Shown: positions 17,931 through 25,967 of the stretch, piece by piece
How the letters are laid out: every line of letters starts with the position of its first letter
Numbering within the stretch: the stretch's first letter is position 1
From: Blastocatellia bacterium
GTDB taxonomy: Bacteria > Acidobacteriota > Blastocatellia > Pyrinomonadales > Pyrinomonadaceae
Direction of reading: 5' to 3'
NCBI GenBank assembly: GCA_013697915.1
Contig: JACCVY010000006.1
Span: forward strand, 28,292-92,291
Length of the DNA stretch: 64,000 bases
The notes under the pieces: generated by a model
The model's database searches: none
Told to the model about the DNA's origin: nothing
Seen by the model: only the letters and a program-made list of their open reading frames with translations
Program-made: the position numbers and the translations under genes

Positions 17931-19286
17931 ATGAATAAAAAACTCGAGCAGGCAAAGATTTTTCTTTCAGTTCTTTTGTTGCTGGCTTGTGCAGCGTTGG
18001 GTAGCGCTCAGTCGCCTTTGCCGCAGCCAGCCCCTCCAGCGAAACCAGACGCGCTGCCGGCCGACGCCGTCACACAGCAAGCTGAAAGCAGTGATGAGCC
18101 ATCAGTCTACGGTTTCCAGGGAGTGCTGATCGAAACAGTCGATGGGAAAACTGTGTCGGCACAAGCAACTGACCAGGCATTCAATCCAGCGTCATCGGTC
18201 AAACTCGGCTTGGTTGTCGTAGCACTTCACACCTTTGGCCCGCAGTATAGATTCACAAACGGCTTCTGGACAGACGGAACCATAAATAAAGCGACCGGAG
18301 AGTTAACCGGTAACTTGTATGTAACCGGTCGGGATCCGTCTTTTCATTACGAGCACGGCGTAATGATCGCGCGGCTGTTAAATAATTTGGGTATACGGAG
18401 TGTGTCCGGCAATCTTATTGTCGCTCCCGGCTTCACGATGAATTTCAGTTCGTCTGCGCGCCGCTCCGGCGAAGTGTTATATGACACTCTGGATGCAGCG
18501 CGTCGATCCGGTGAGGCCACACGCTCGTGGGTGTACGAGCGCATGACGCTCGGCGACCAGGCAAGCTTACAAACTGTTCCCAGCGTTGCTGTCATGGGCG
18601 AAGTTATAGCCGGCGCCGCGGCGCCCGGAGCCAAACTCCTTCTAACTCACAACTCAAGTAAGTTGACAGACGTGCTCAAGGTTCTTCTCTGCTATTCAAA
18701 TAACTTTATGGCCGAGCGCATCGGCGATAGCCTCGGCGGTGCTCAATCGGTACAACGCCAACTCGTTACCTTGTTGGGAATCCCCGACAGTGAGATTCGA
18801 CTTTCGTCGGTCAGCGGGCTGGGGATTAATCGGGTAACGCCCCGCGCCATGATGAAAATTTTCAGAGGGCTACGCAACCAACTGCAGAAGGACAAGCTTA
18901 CGCCTGCCGACGTCATGCCGGTTGCGGGCATAGATCCCGGCACCTTGGAAGAGCGCTTTACCGGACCTGCGTGGCAAGGAAGCGTCATCGCCAAGACTGG
19001 CACGCTGGTACGCACGGATGGCGGCGCCAGCTCGTTGGTTGGTCAGATGAAGACAGCAAACGGGGACGTTCTTCTTTTTGTAATTATGAACCAGCGCGGC
19101 AGCGTGTTGAGGTTCAGGCAAAACCAGGACCGTCTGGTAATGCAAGTGCAGAACAGTCGTGGCGGGCCAAAGTCTTTCGGCTACACGCCTCGTGTGTTGG
19201 CAATGAAACTGGCGGACACACAAAGCATCTCGACATCAGCAAATGAGTTTGAGCCAAACTCCAAAACCGGCACCAGCCCACCCTAA
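17931..19286 (+). CDS. dacB: D-alanyl-D-alanine carboxypeptidase/endopeptidase (PBP4 type, S13)
   Basis: A periplasmic penicillin-binding protein that trims or cuts peptidoglycan stem peptides. The 451-residue product has a signal peptide (FLSVLLLLACAALGSAQ), a Pro-rich linker, and the three active-site motifs of serine D,D-peptidases: SxxK in NPASSVKLG, SxN in CYSNNFMAE, and KTG in VIAKTGTLVR. The order and spacing fit peptidase family S13. I use ATG 17931 (MNKKLEQAK) instead of the track start at 17607, since the longer version adds 108 residues ahead of the signal peptide and overlaps the ogg gene on the other strand. The C-terminal 35 residues are low-complexity. A hairpin terminator follows. 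Confidence 0.88.
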   Translation: MNKKLEQAKIFLSVLLLLACAALGSAQSPLPQPAPPAKPDALPADAVTQQAESSDEPSVYGFQGVLIETVDGKTVSAQATDQAFNPASSVKLGLVVVALHTFGPQYRFTNGFWTDGTINKATGELTGNLYVTGRDPSFHYEHGVMIARLLNNLGIRSVSGNLIVAPGFTMNFSSSARRSGEVLYDTLDAARRSGEATRSWVYERMTLGDQASLQTVPSVAVMGEVIAGAAAPGAKLLLTHNSSKLTDVLKVLLCYSNNFMAERIGDSLGGAQSVQRQLVTLLGIPDSEIRLSSVSGLGINRVTPRAMMKIFRGLRNQLQKDKLTPADVMPVAGIDPGTLEERFTGPAWQGSVIAKTGTLVRTDGGASSLVGQMKTANGDVLLFVIMNQRGSVLRFRQNQDRLVMQVQNSRGGPKSFGYTPRVLAMKLADTQSISTSANEFEPNSKTGTSPP

Positions 19287-19311
19287 GAAATAAGTCTTCC
19301 AGTGCAGCATT

Positions 19312-19346
19312 GCGCCCCGCCAATCAAAAGATCGACGGGGCGCTTT
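19312..19346 (+). terminator. Intrinsic terminator after dacB
   Basis: An 8-bp GC stem, GCGCCCCG / CGGGGCGC, with a 16-base loop followed by TTT. It ends 60 bases past the stop codon. Confidence 0.6.
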
Positions 19347-19682
19347 GCCGTCCAACCGCGAACCCGGCGTGCGGCACCATGGCCTGCGGCGGACGATCTT
19401 GTTACGGCTTTCCCCAAGCGGGCAGCCCGCGCGGGGTGGCACATCGCTCGAAGCACATTCCTGGCTTAAGCGAAGATTCTTCCTTAGTCTAAAGTTCGAA
19501 AGCTCCTCAGCTTTCCCGATCACACGGCAAATCAATTCTCCCACCGGCCAATGAAGAGTCATCGCTAAGCCCAATCGGCAAATAAGAAGGTCGCTTCCGT
19601 CGTAGTTACTAAAAGTGACGCGTTGCCTGTTGTGCTTGGCAAACAGCCAAGCAAAACGGTCGATTTCGTTGAGAGTTGGAGC
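19347..19682. other. Intergenic stretch with no recognised gene
   Basis: About 340 bases between the dacB terminator and the sigma-54 site. A small hairpin, GAAAGCT-CCTC-AGCTTTC, lies near 19500. The 150-residue minus-strand ORF across it has no recognisable motif and its ATG would sit inside the sigma-54 promoter, so I do not call it. No match to a c-di-GMP or other riboswitch could be made by eye. Confidence 0.5.
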
Positions 19683-19698
19683 TGGCACAGTCGTTGCT
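19683..19698 (+). promoter_or_regulatory. Sigma-54 (RpoN) promoter of the minor pilin operon
   Basis: TGGCACAGTCGTTGCT matches the consensus TGGCAC-N5-TTGCW completely, with GG and GC spaced as the -24/-12 elements require. It lies about 215 bases before the first pseudopilin ATG and on the right strand. NtrC-family activators that could use it are encoded at 25968 and 61894 (PilR). Confidence 0.8.
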
Positions 19699-19912
19699 AA
19701 AGGGATGCTGCCAAGGTCATTGACCTTTCCGTATCAGGCGTTCGAGGGAGTGAATACTGTGAGCAATGAATTGGCAGGAGCAGATACGAGACGATTGGAT
19801 TTGATGGATGATAGTAACGGGCCGAAATAAATGTGACAGCAATTGCTTGATGCCCTATCGCACAGGTCACACCGACCAGTTCGCTCTAGGACGATTTAAT
19901 GGGAGGAGAAGG

Positions 19913-20968
19913 ATGAAGAGGCGCCAGGCGAGCGAGATCTCGAACACCAGTTTACGCCAGCAGCAGTCACGTGGCTTCACGATGCTGCAATTAATAGTCA
20001 CCATCGCCCTGGTGGTCATTATCACGACATTTGGCGCTGTGACCATCACGAAGGCTCGAGCCGGAATTCGGCTCACGAACTCGGCACGCTTGCTAGCGGG
20101 TTATATCGAAAAAGCACGCTCTGACGCCGTTCGACGGCACGGGTTTTCGACGGTCGAGGTGCTCAACACCGCGTCACCGCAAACTACCTATCGCATAACG
20201 ATGGACTTCGATGGCAACGGAATTACAGAGAGCCGCGACTTCAGTCTGGAAGAAGGGGTTAGATTTATTACTCCCGGATCCATGACATTCGATTGGCGAG
20301 GACGAATTATCAGGGAAGTTTCAATCGGAATTTCCTTAATAAGCGATGAAAACCGAAACAGCAACATCGCCGTAACATCTTCAGGCGACGTTACGCTTGA
20401 CAGTATGGTTTTTCAGGATAAGGACATTCCCACAGTAGTGCTAAACAATGGATCTGTTGGGGGCGATGTTGTTCCCGATCCTTACCCAAGTTCGCAGCCG
20501 TCACCCAGCCCAACAAATTCGCCCAGTCCGACGCCTTCGCCCAACCCTTCGCAAAGCCCTACGCCCACGCCCAATCCTTCGACGTCGCCAACTCCTTCGC
20601 CAAGCCCGGGTGCTTCTCCCAGCCCTTCACCAACCCCCTCTCCATCGCCATCGAGTAGCCCCACTCCGTCGCCGACGCCAATCACAGGGCCATGCACAAT
20701 TTCCATCGCACCTAGTCCACTCGAGATCATTAGAAACGGCTCTGGCGGAGCTTACGTGACTATAGGGAATTTCTCGGGCAGCGTAACTATTACGGCAACG
20801 CCCGGCAACTCGGGCGTGATACAGGTATCGCCCACTTCCAAAACTGTTACTGCGACAAGTAATGGTACCGCACAAGCGATTTTTGTCGTCACCGTGAAGA
20901 GTAAGAATGAGAGTGTTCTTTTCAATTCGCCCTGCGGATCTAAAACGCTGAACATCGTCGTAAAGTAA
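19913..20968 (+). CDS. GspH/FimT-type minor pseudopilin with Pro/Ser/Thr-rich linker and C-terminal domain
   Basis: A 351-residue prepilin-like protein. Its leader ends in SRGFTMLQL and is followed by a hydrophobic helix ([19 protein letters not shown]), the class III signal cut by PilD. The mature N-terminus would be FTMLQ, so the near-universal Glu5 is Gln. Then come a FimT-like head (about 60-180, with [13 protein letters not shown]), a linker of about 70 residues made of PSPTPSP-type repeats, and a C-terminal Ig-like domain carrying two cysteines. GGAGGAGAAGG before ATG 19913 fixes the start; the longer track start has no ribosome site. It is the first gene of the four-gene cluster behind the sigma-54 promoter. 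Confidence 0.82.
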   Translation: MKRRQASEISNTSLRQQQSRGFTMLQLIVTIALVVIITTFGAVTITKARAGIRLTNSARLLAGYIEKARSDAVRRHGFSTVEVLNTASPQTTYRITMDFDGNGITESRDFSLEEGVRFITPGSMTFDWRGRIIREVSIGISLISDENRNSNIAVTSSGDVTLDSMVFQDKDIPTVVLNNGSVGGDVVPDPYPSSQPSPSPTNSPSPTPSPNPSQSPTPTPNPSTSPTPSPSPGASPSPSPTPSPSPSSSPTPSPTPITGPCTISIAPSPLEIIRNGSGGAYVTIGNFSGSVTITATPGNSGVIQVSPTSKTVTATSNGTAQAIFVVTVKSKNESVLFNSPCGSKTLNIVVK

Positions 20969-20974
20969 ATTCAA

Positions 20975-21472
20975 ATGAGACTGTCAGAACACGAGCAACA
21001 CGATCCGCTAACAAGGAATCACGCGGAACTTTCTTCTGCCACTGGTTTCACATTACTGGAAACGTGTATTGCGCTTTTGATCATGCTAATCGTATCTCTT
21101 GGCGTCGCATCTCTATTCGCGTTGTCCGTCGGCAACAATTCGGGCGCTGCTGACCGACAACTATCGATGGCGGTAGCACAGGACCGAATGGAACGACTCC
21201 GCAACGTGATCTTCTCCGATCCCAGTCTGGATGTGACGCCAACGAGTGGCACGACAGAAACAATCACAAACGCCAGACGGAGTTATAGAGTAACAACAGT
21301 TATCACCGCTTCTAACACCGTGAACGGTCAGCCAACGGTGAAGACAATCAGCATTCGTGTAAACCCCCTGGGTGCGGGCCCGTCATGGTCAGGCATAACT
21401 TCGATATTTGGTTCGGTTACGGTTGTGTCGCAACGTTCCAGTCTGTTAACTGGACCCCACCGTGAACTTTAA
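20975..21472 (+). CDS. pilV: PilV/GspI-type minor pilin
   Basis: A 165-residue prepilin with a leader ending in ATGFTLLET, the expected Gly-1/Phe+1/Glu+5 arrangement, and a hydrophobic N-terminal helix (CIALLIMLIVSLGVASLFAL). The rest is a beta-rich head with no cysteine pair. The gene starts 6 bases after the previous stop, so translation is probably coupled. Minor pilins of this type help prime type IV pilus assembly. The second cluster downstream has no counterpart of this gene. Confidence 0.82.
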   Translation: MRLSEHEQHDPLTRNHAELSSATGFTLLETCIALLIMLIVSLGVASLFALSVGNNSGAADRQLSMAVAQDRMERLRNVIFSDPSLDVTPTSGTTETITNARRSYRVTTVITASNTVNGQPTVKTISIRVNPLGAGPSWSGITSIFGSVTVVSQRSSLLTGPHREL

Positions 21473-21482
21473 TTCACTTCTT

Positions 21483-22217
21483 ATGAAGTACAACGACATG
21501 GACAACCGACACTCAGCGGCCAAAGAAGTCGCAGGCTTTTCGATCTTTGAGTTGCTCATCGCAATGACGATTACCTTGGTTCTTATGGGACTGGCGAGCG
21601 CGCTTATTGCTAGCGCCTTCTCAGTGCGCAGCCGCGAGGACCAGCATTCGGATGCGCTGGCTGATGTGCAGCGAGGGCTTAACATTATGTCACGCGAAAT
21701 TGCCAGCTCTGGATTCAATATGTCTAACAACGGAATCGTCACAGCTGATTCCGACGGAAGGTCCATTCGCATTCGCGCCAATTTGAACAAGTACGATACC
21801 AGCGTAAGCGATCTCGCGAGATCTGGCATAAGCGTAGCGGGTGAAGACAAGGGCGAGGACATCAAATACTTTCTCAATGATGGCGGTACTACCAAGTACC
21901 TGGTTCGTTACGATAGGTACGCTCAGCAGGTCCCGGACGATGAAAGAACAAGCGTTCTCGCCAATCGAATCGATTCACTTAAAATTCACTACTTCAATCA
22001 AAAAGTAACCTATACCACTGTGGACTGCGACATCTCCAATCCGTCCCAAACTGAGTTAACAACGACAAATCTCGCTCAGGCCAAATACATTGTTGTCGGC
22101 GCCTGCGTCAGGCTGGAAGCTATCGGCACTCCGGGCTCGACCGTATACCAGCCGGCGCAAAACGTGCTTCTGGTTTCGGATGTGGCGTTGCGCCGGGCCA
22201 ACCTGCGAACATATTGA
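21483..22217 (+). CDS. pilW: PilW-type minor pilin
   Basis: A 244-residue prepilin with leader cleavage site VAGFSIFELL (Glu+5 present), helix IAMTITLVLMGLASALIA, then SREIASSGF, a segment typical of PilW. The C-terminus VLLVSDVALRRANLRTY is shared with the fragment at 23859-24224, where VVRLVSDVAFRN appears. ATG 21483, 11 bases past the pilV stop, gives a normal-length leader; the track start (GTG 21462) overlaps pilV and is possible. It contains two cysteines (DCDIS, GACVR). It probably acts in the same minor-pilin complex as its neighbours. Confidence 0.8.
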   Translation: MKYNDMDNRHSAAKEVAGFSIFELLIAMTITLVLMGLASALIASAFSVRSREDQHSDALADVQRGLNIMSREIASSGFNMSNNGIVTADSDGRSIRIRANLNKYDTSVSDLARSGISVAGEDKGEDIKYFLNDGGTTKYLVRYDRYAQQVPDDERTSVLANRIDSLKIHYFNQKVTYTTVDCDISNPSQTELTTTNLAQAKYIVVGACVRLEAIGTPGSTVYQPAQNVLLVSDVALRRANLRTY

Positions 22218-22234
22218 GTAGTGGAGTAACACTA

Positions 22235-23500
22235 ATGGAATATCAAAACCCGGCGGCAGACGAAAAGAAAAGCGAAAAGGGAGCCGCGCTCATAACTGTC
22301 TTGCTAATGAGCACCATGCTATTGGCAGTTGGGGGCGTGTTAATCATTAGCAGCACAACGACGGCGACGACCGCTATAGATTCGACGGCCGAAATGCAGG
22401 CTTACTATGCGGCTGAGTCAGGATTGCAGGCAGCGACCACCGCATTACGGGGCAATACTACCGCGAGGCCTCCTCTAGATCCCGCCACCACCAAGATCAA
22501 CTTTGCCAAGGCTGTTGATGCTGCGACCTCAAACCTGGCTTCCGACACCTCTGGCTCGGCGAGGCTTTCTGCGTGGCTGCCTTATTCCTACGCGAATGGG
22601 GCTAGTGATTGGCGTGTACCTCTCACTCCCGCCGATCCCACCGCCTACAATCCCCAGGCCGACATCGCTTACAGCGTCTCAATAGCCCGCCTTCCCGGGG
22701 ACACGACGACTGTTCCTATTCGCTTGCTTATCCGGTCCCGGGGCTACGGACCTAAGGGAGCCATTAAACAACTTGAGGCGGTAGTAATGGATCCCGCCTT
22801 TGATTTTCGTGTCCCCGCCTCGGTTCTGCTTAGGGGTGCAACCAACAATCTGCTCGCAAACTTTGTGTTGGGCCCGAGCAATGCAAAAACTCTAACCGGT
22901 CATGACAATGCTCCCACTGGCACGATCGTGTCGGTCTTCGGGGTAACCAAAGAAGAGGATCAAATCCTTGTAGATTCGGCAATCTCCAGCGATGGCACCG
23001 TTGCTAGCCCGAAGACTCAGTTGTTAACTGCCTCAGACCTACCCTGGTGGCTGAATTCACCCGCCGATACGGTTTCATTACTTGACGAGCTTCAAAGCAT
23101 GGCGGAGGACAGATCACGATACTTCGCTGCCACAACAACGGATGTCGGAACTGCGACGAATCCGAAGTTTACCTTCATCAACGGCAATGCTTCGATTGGT
23201 CCCAATGCCGATGGCGCGGGCTTGCTTGTCGTGAAGGGCACGCTAACGCTGAACGGCAATTTCAATTTCTTTGGACTCATCCTGGTCCTTGGCAACGGCA
23301 ACGTTCAACGCACCGGTGGAGGTAGTGGCTTAGTCAAAGGTGCGATGGTGGTTGCCAATGTAACGTCCGGGCAACCCTTCCTGGCTCCGACCTACGACTC
23401 CACCGGTGGTGGCAATCTCAGTGTGATTTACGATTCAGACTGGGTGCGCAAGGCGCTGGATTCGGGTGGTCCGCGCATTGTCAATGTGCGCGAATTTTAG
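22235..23500 (+). CDS. pilX: PilX-type minor pilin-associated protein, copy 1
   Basis: A 421-residue protein with a short basic N-terminus, SEKGAALITVLLMSTMLLAVGG and the AYYAAESGLQAA segment characteristic of PilX N-terminal domains. The large C-terminal part is Ser/Thr/Gly-rich and ends in a beta-solenoid-like region (GLILVLGNGNVQRTGGG). ATG 22235 has GGAG nearby; the track start 22214 overlaps pilW. A close paralogue follows at 24241 (both have TAEMQAYY, FTFVNG/FTFING and GLILVLG motifs). Role: minor component of the pilus tip or assembly complex, by family. Confidence 0.82.
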   Translation: MEYQNPAADEKKSEKGAALITVLLMSTMLLAVGGVLIISSTTTATTAIDSTAEMQAYYAAESGLQAATTALRGNTTARPPLDPATTKINFAKAVDAATSNLASDTSGSARLSAWLPYSYANGASDWRVPLTPADPTAYNPQADIAYSVSIARLPGDTTTVPIRLLIRSRGYGPKGAIKQLEAVVMDPAFDFRVPASVLLRGATNNLLANFVLGPSNAKTLTGHDNAPTGTIVSVFGVTKEEDQILVDSAISSDGTVASPKTQLLTASDLPWWLNSPADTVSLLDELQSMAEDRSRYFAATTTDVGTATNPKFTFINGNASIGPNADGAGLLVVKGTLTLNGNFNFFGLILVLGNGNVQRTGGGSGLVKGAMVVANVTSGQPFLAPTYDSTGGGNLSVIYDSDWVRKALDSGGPRIVNVREF

Positions 23501-23547
23501 CGCCTGGGTAGTTACGTCTGGTGCGATACGCAGTTGCAAGTTCAATT

Positions 23548-23862
23548 ATGAAAGCCCCTCTCACAATTAAGCGATCAGATGGCTCGGCCGGTTTTAGTGT
23601 AATTGAGCTGCTCATCGTGATGAGCATCATCTCGGTGGTTAGCGGTTTCGCATTTATGCAGATCACACGCGCGCACCAGGTGATGGTCAGAGAAAATGCG
23701 GCGCGTGAGTTAGCTAGTAATCTGGAAAAGGCGCGGGTTGATTCTTTGCGACGCCACCCGACGGCTTCAGCGCAGATGGCCCAGGTGGTGCTCATCAATG
23801 CCACCTTCTACTCGGTGGCTGATGCCGACGGGAACGGCGCGCTTGATGCTCCAAAAGTTTAA
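23548..23862 (+). CDS. FimT/GspH-type pseudopilin, N-terminal part only (second cluster)
   Basis: A 104-residue reading frame with prepilin site SAGFSVIELLIVMSII, Glu+5 intact, and a FimT-like stretch (ARELASNLEKARVDSLRRH) ending DADGNGALDAPKV. It stops where the first cluster's GspH homologue continues for another domain. Immediately after the stop, one frame over, the sequence becomes the C-terminal half of a PilW. Adding a single base in the AAAA run at 23853-23856 would join both into one chimeric pilin of about 225 residues. The ATG at 23548 is chosen because the resulting leader is short. Likely non-functional unless frameshifting occurs. Confidence 0.7.
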   Translation: MKAPLTIKRSDGSAGFSVIELLIVMSIISVVSGFAFMQITRAHQVMVRENAARELASNLEKARVDSLRRHPTASAQMAQVVLINATFYSVADADGNGALDAPKV

Positions 23863-24224
23863 TCGTTACTGCTGACTCAGCCGCCAACTCTATTCGCGTA
23901 CGTGCCAATCTAAACAATGACACGGATCTGTCCGACTCAGACGAGGACGTGCGCTTCGTTTTTCAAGGTGCAAATGGGGCAAGCGGGCCCATCGTTCGTG
24001 TTGATAACGCCGCCGGTTCGGTGGTCCTGGCGACAAATATCAATGGTCTGACGATTAGCTATCTGGATATGTCTGGTAACGCCGCCACTGCGGCTACAGC
24101 CGAGCGGGTAAACATTGATGTGCGCGTTGACTTGCCTGCCGAGCCGGGCCAACCAGCTTCAGTAGTGCGCCTCGTCTCCGATGTAGCTTTCAGAAATGGC
24201 CCAATCACATTAAAGCAGTTCTAA
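23859..24224 (+). pseudogene. C-terminal fragment of a PilW-type minor pilin fused out of frame to the FimT fragment
   Basis: The frame reads LIVTADSAANSIRVRANLN, aligning with GIVTADSDGRSIRIRANLN inside the intact PilW at 21483-22217, and continues to VVRLVSDVAFRNGPITLKQF, matching the PilW C-terminus. There is no prepilin leader and no start codon at the join; the track ORF begins at an internal ATG (23949). About 84 N-terminal residues of PilW, all of pilV and the FimT C-terminus are missing relative to cluster 1. This is what an internal deletion in a duplicated operon would leave. Confidence 0.75.
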
Positions 24225-24240
24225 AGTAGCAGGTGATAAA

Positions 24241-25575
24241 ATGAATCCTATTGAACTTAGGGATCGAACAAGTCTGCGAAAGAGCAAGAGTCAGCGAGGG
24301 GCAGCCCTGATCACGGTCTTGATGATATCTGCGCTGCTGCTAACTGCGGGCGGGGCCTTAATACTCACGACGTCACTTGCGGGAACAAACAGTGTAGACG
24401 CGACGGCGGAGATGCAAGCGTATTACGGCGCGGAAGCAGGGATTCAATCTACCCTCAATGTGCTTCGTGGAAACGTGATGCCGAATCCGTTATTCGTCTC
24501 AAATCCGAGCGGCTCTGTCGCGCCACAAAACAAGATCGACTTTACCAAGGCTCTGACATCAACGACGTCTAATCTGGCTTCTGACCCCACAACAGCCGGC
24601 TTTCCCAAGCGGCTTTCCCGCTGGCTTACATATAACTACACTCCGTCGGGAGTCGCTTATCCTGACCGGGTGGCAATCAGCGCCGGTTACAATCCCCTTA
24701 GCGGCATCGCATACAGTATTTCCGTAACTGATCCAGACAACACGCCCCTCGCCAGCCAGGTACCGCTTCGCTTGATCGTAACTTCCACCGGATATGGACC
24801 ACGGGGCACAAGGAAGACTCTATCAACGTTGATGACCGCAAACGGTCTGGACATCAGCGTCCCTGCAGCGCTCGTTCTGCGTGGGCACGATGATGCTGCA
24901 ACAGACGCCACCATAGATTTGGGAAACAGTAACGCCAAGACCTACTCAGGTGTGGACAACGCTGGCGTGGAAGCTACAAAACCATCGTTAGCGGTCAGCG
25001 GACACGATGTAACCACCGTCCAGGCCGCCTACGCCAGCAGACCTGGAACGGTCGCTGATCCCAAGTTCAAAGTTCTGGAGTTACCAAATGATCCGGCTCC
25101 TGCCGGAACTACAACTGTACCAACGCCCTGGTTTCTCAAAACGGCAAATGACGCCCGCGCGTTCCTGGCCGAAGCGGAGACTTTCGCTACAAAGCACGGC
25201 GTCGTAGTCTCATCGCTCAACGGAGCAGCCGGGACAGCCGCAGCGCCACAATTCACCTTTGTAAACGGTGATTGTCACTTGGATAGTGGAGCCGGGCTAC
25301 TGATCGTCCCCGGAACACTGACGACGAGTGGAAACCCGAGTTTTAGCGGATTAATTCTGGTGCTTGGTCAAGGAAGGGTGGTCAAGAGCGGCGGCGGGAA
25401 TGGAGATACTTTGGGCGCAATGATGATTGCAAGATTCGGCAGTACTGGCGGTTTTCTGAACCCAACATTTCAAGTAAGCGGAGGCGGGAACTCTACACTC
25501 CAATACGATTCCACGGCCTACCGGAATTCGGTGGTCCTCTCCGGGCCTGTGGTGTTAGGGGTGGTTGAGAAATAA
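24241..25575 (+). CDS. PilX-type minor pilin-associated protein, copy 2
   Basis: A 444-residue paralogue of the protein at 22235. The N-terminus SQRGAALITVLMISALLLTAGGALIL is followed by AEMQAYYGAEAGIQSTLNVLRGN, the PilX N-terminal signature. The C-terminus again ends in a repetitive glycine-rich region (GLILVLGQGRVVKSGGG). It starts 16 bases after the PilW fragment, with CAGGTGA before the ATG. Although its neighbours are broken, this gene is intact, so the second cluster may still supply one functional protein. No terminator with a clear T tract follows. Confidence 0.82.
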   Translation: MNPIELRDRTSLRKSKSQRGAALITVLMISALLLTAGGALILTTSLAGTNSVDATAEMQAYYGAEAGIQSTLNVLRGNVMPNPLFVSNPSGSVAPQNKIDFTKALTSTTSNLASDPTTAGFPKRLSRWLTYNYTPSGVAYPDRVAISAGYNPLSGIAYSISVTDPDNTPLASQVPLRLIVTSTGYGPRGTRKTLSTLMTANGLDISVPAALVLRGHDDAATDATIDLGNSNAKTYSGVDNAGVEATKPSLAVSGHDVTTVQAAYASRPGTVADPKFKVLELPNDPAPAGTTTVPTPWFLKTANDARAFLAEAETFATKHGVVVSSLNGAAGTAAAPQFTFVNGDCHLDSGAGLLIVPGTLTTSGNPSFSGLILVLGQGRVVKSGGGNGDTLGAMMIARFGSTGGFLNPTFQVSGGGNSTLQYDSTAYRNSVVLSGPVVLGVVEK

Positions 25576-25967
25576 GCTTGAGACCAGCTACGAAGCCCAT
25601 GTCTTTCAATCTTCATAGGCTAAATCCTTAAGGCTGTTTGCGCCGCCATCGACTCGAGGGATGGCTTTGGGCGCCGGGTGATGCGAGCCCCGTTTGTCTC
25701 AATTTGTCTTTGCTGAGTCGCAAGCGCAATGGGAAAATGGGGCGACGCTCACAGCCCGCAACAAACAGTTGTGGGGTATTCTAAAAGGCTTCGTGAATAT
25801 TTAAAGCGATAGTCCGCGTTGACAAGGGGATCGCCGGGGTTGTCGGTTTAGTCGTGAGTGGCTATCCAATAACCCCGGTTTTTTTGTTTGACCCGCACCG
25901 GATACAAACAGCTATTGCCCGCACCTGTTGTACAATTCCGTGGCCGCCACTTCGCGTCCACGAACCA
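25576..25967 (+). other. Intergenic region before the NtrC-type regulator
   Basis: About 390 bases without a gene. A weak hairpin, GCCATC-N9-GATGGC followed by TTTG, at 25645-25668 may end the pilin transcript. A TTGACA at 25819 has no convincing -10 partner. The track ORF extends from 25854 but the extra 38 residues carry no domain. I see no sigma-54 site or recognised riboswitch here. Confidence 0.4.

Noticed and set aside
19236-19688. 150-residue minus-strand ORF between dacB and the pilin cluster
   Set aside because: No recognisable motif, it overlaps the dacB terminator and 3' end, and its ATG falls in the sigma-54 promoter.
20500-20690. Tandem CCCAGCCCTTCGCC-like repeats that could suggest a CRISPR or minisatellite
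   Set aside because: In frame within a pseudopilin and encodes a Pro/Ser/Thr stalk; no spacer structure.
20482-20730. Gly/Val/Asp-rich minus-strand ORF opposite the pseudopilin stalk
   Set aside because: Pure reflection of the PSPTPSP-type repeat on the sense strand.
25819-25850. TTGACA box upstream of the NtrC-type regulator
   Set aside because: No -10 hexamer at an acceptable spacing.
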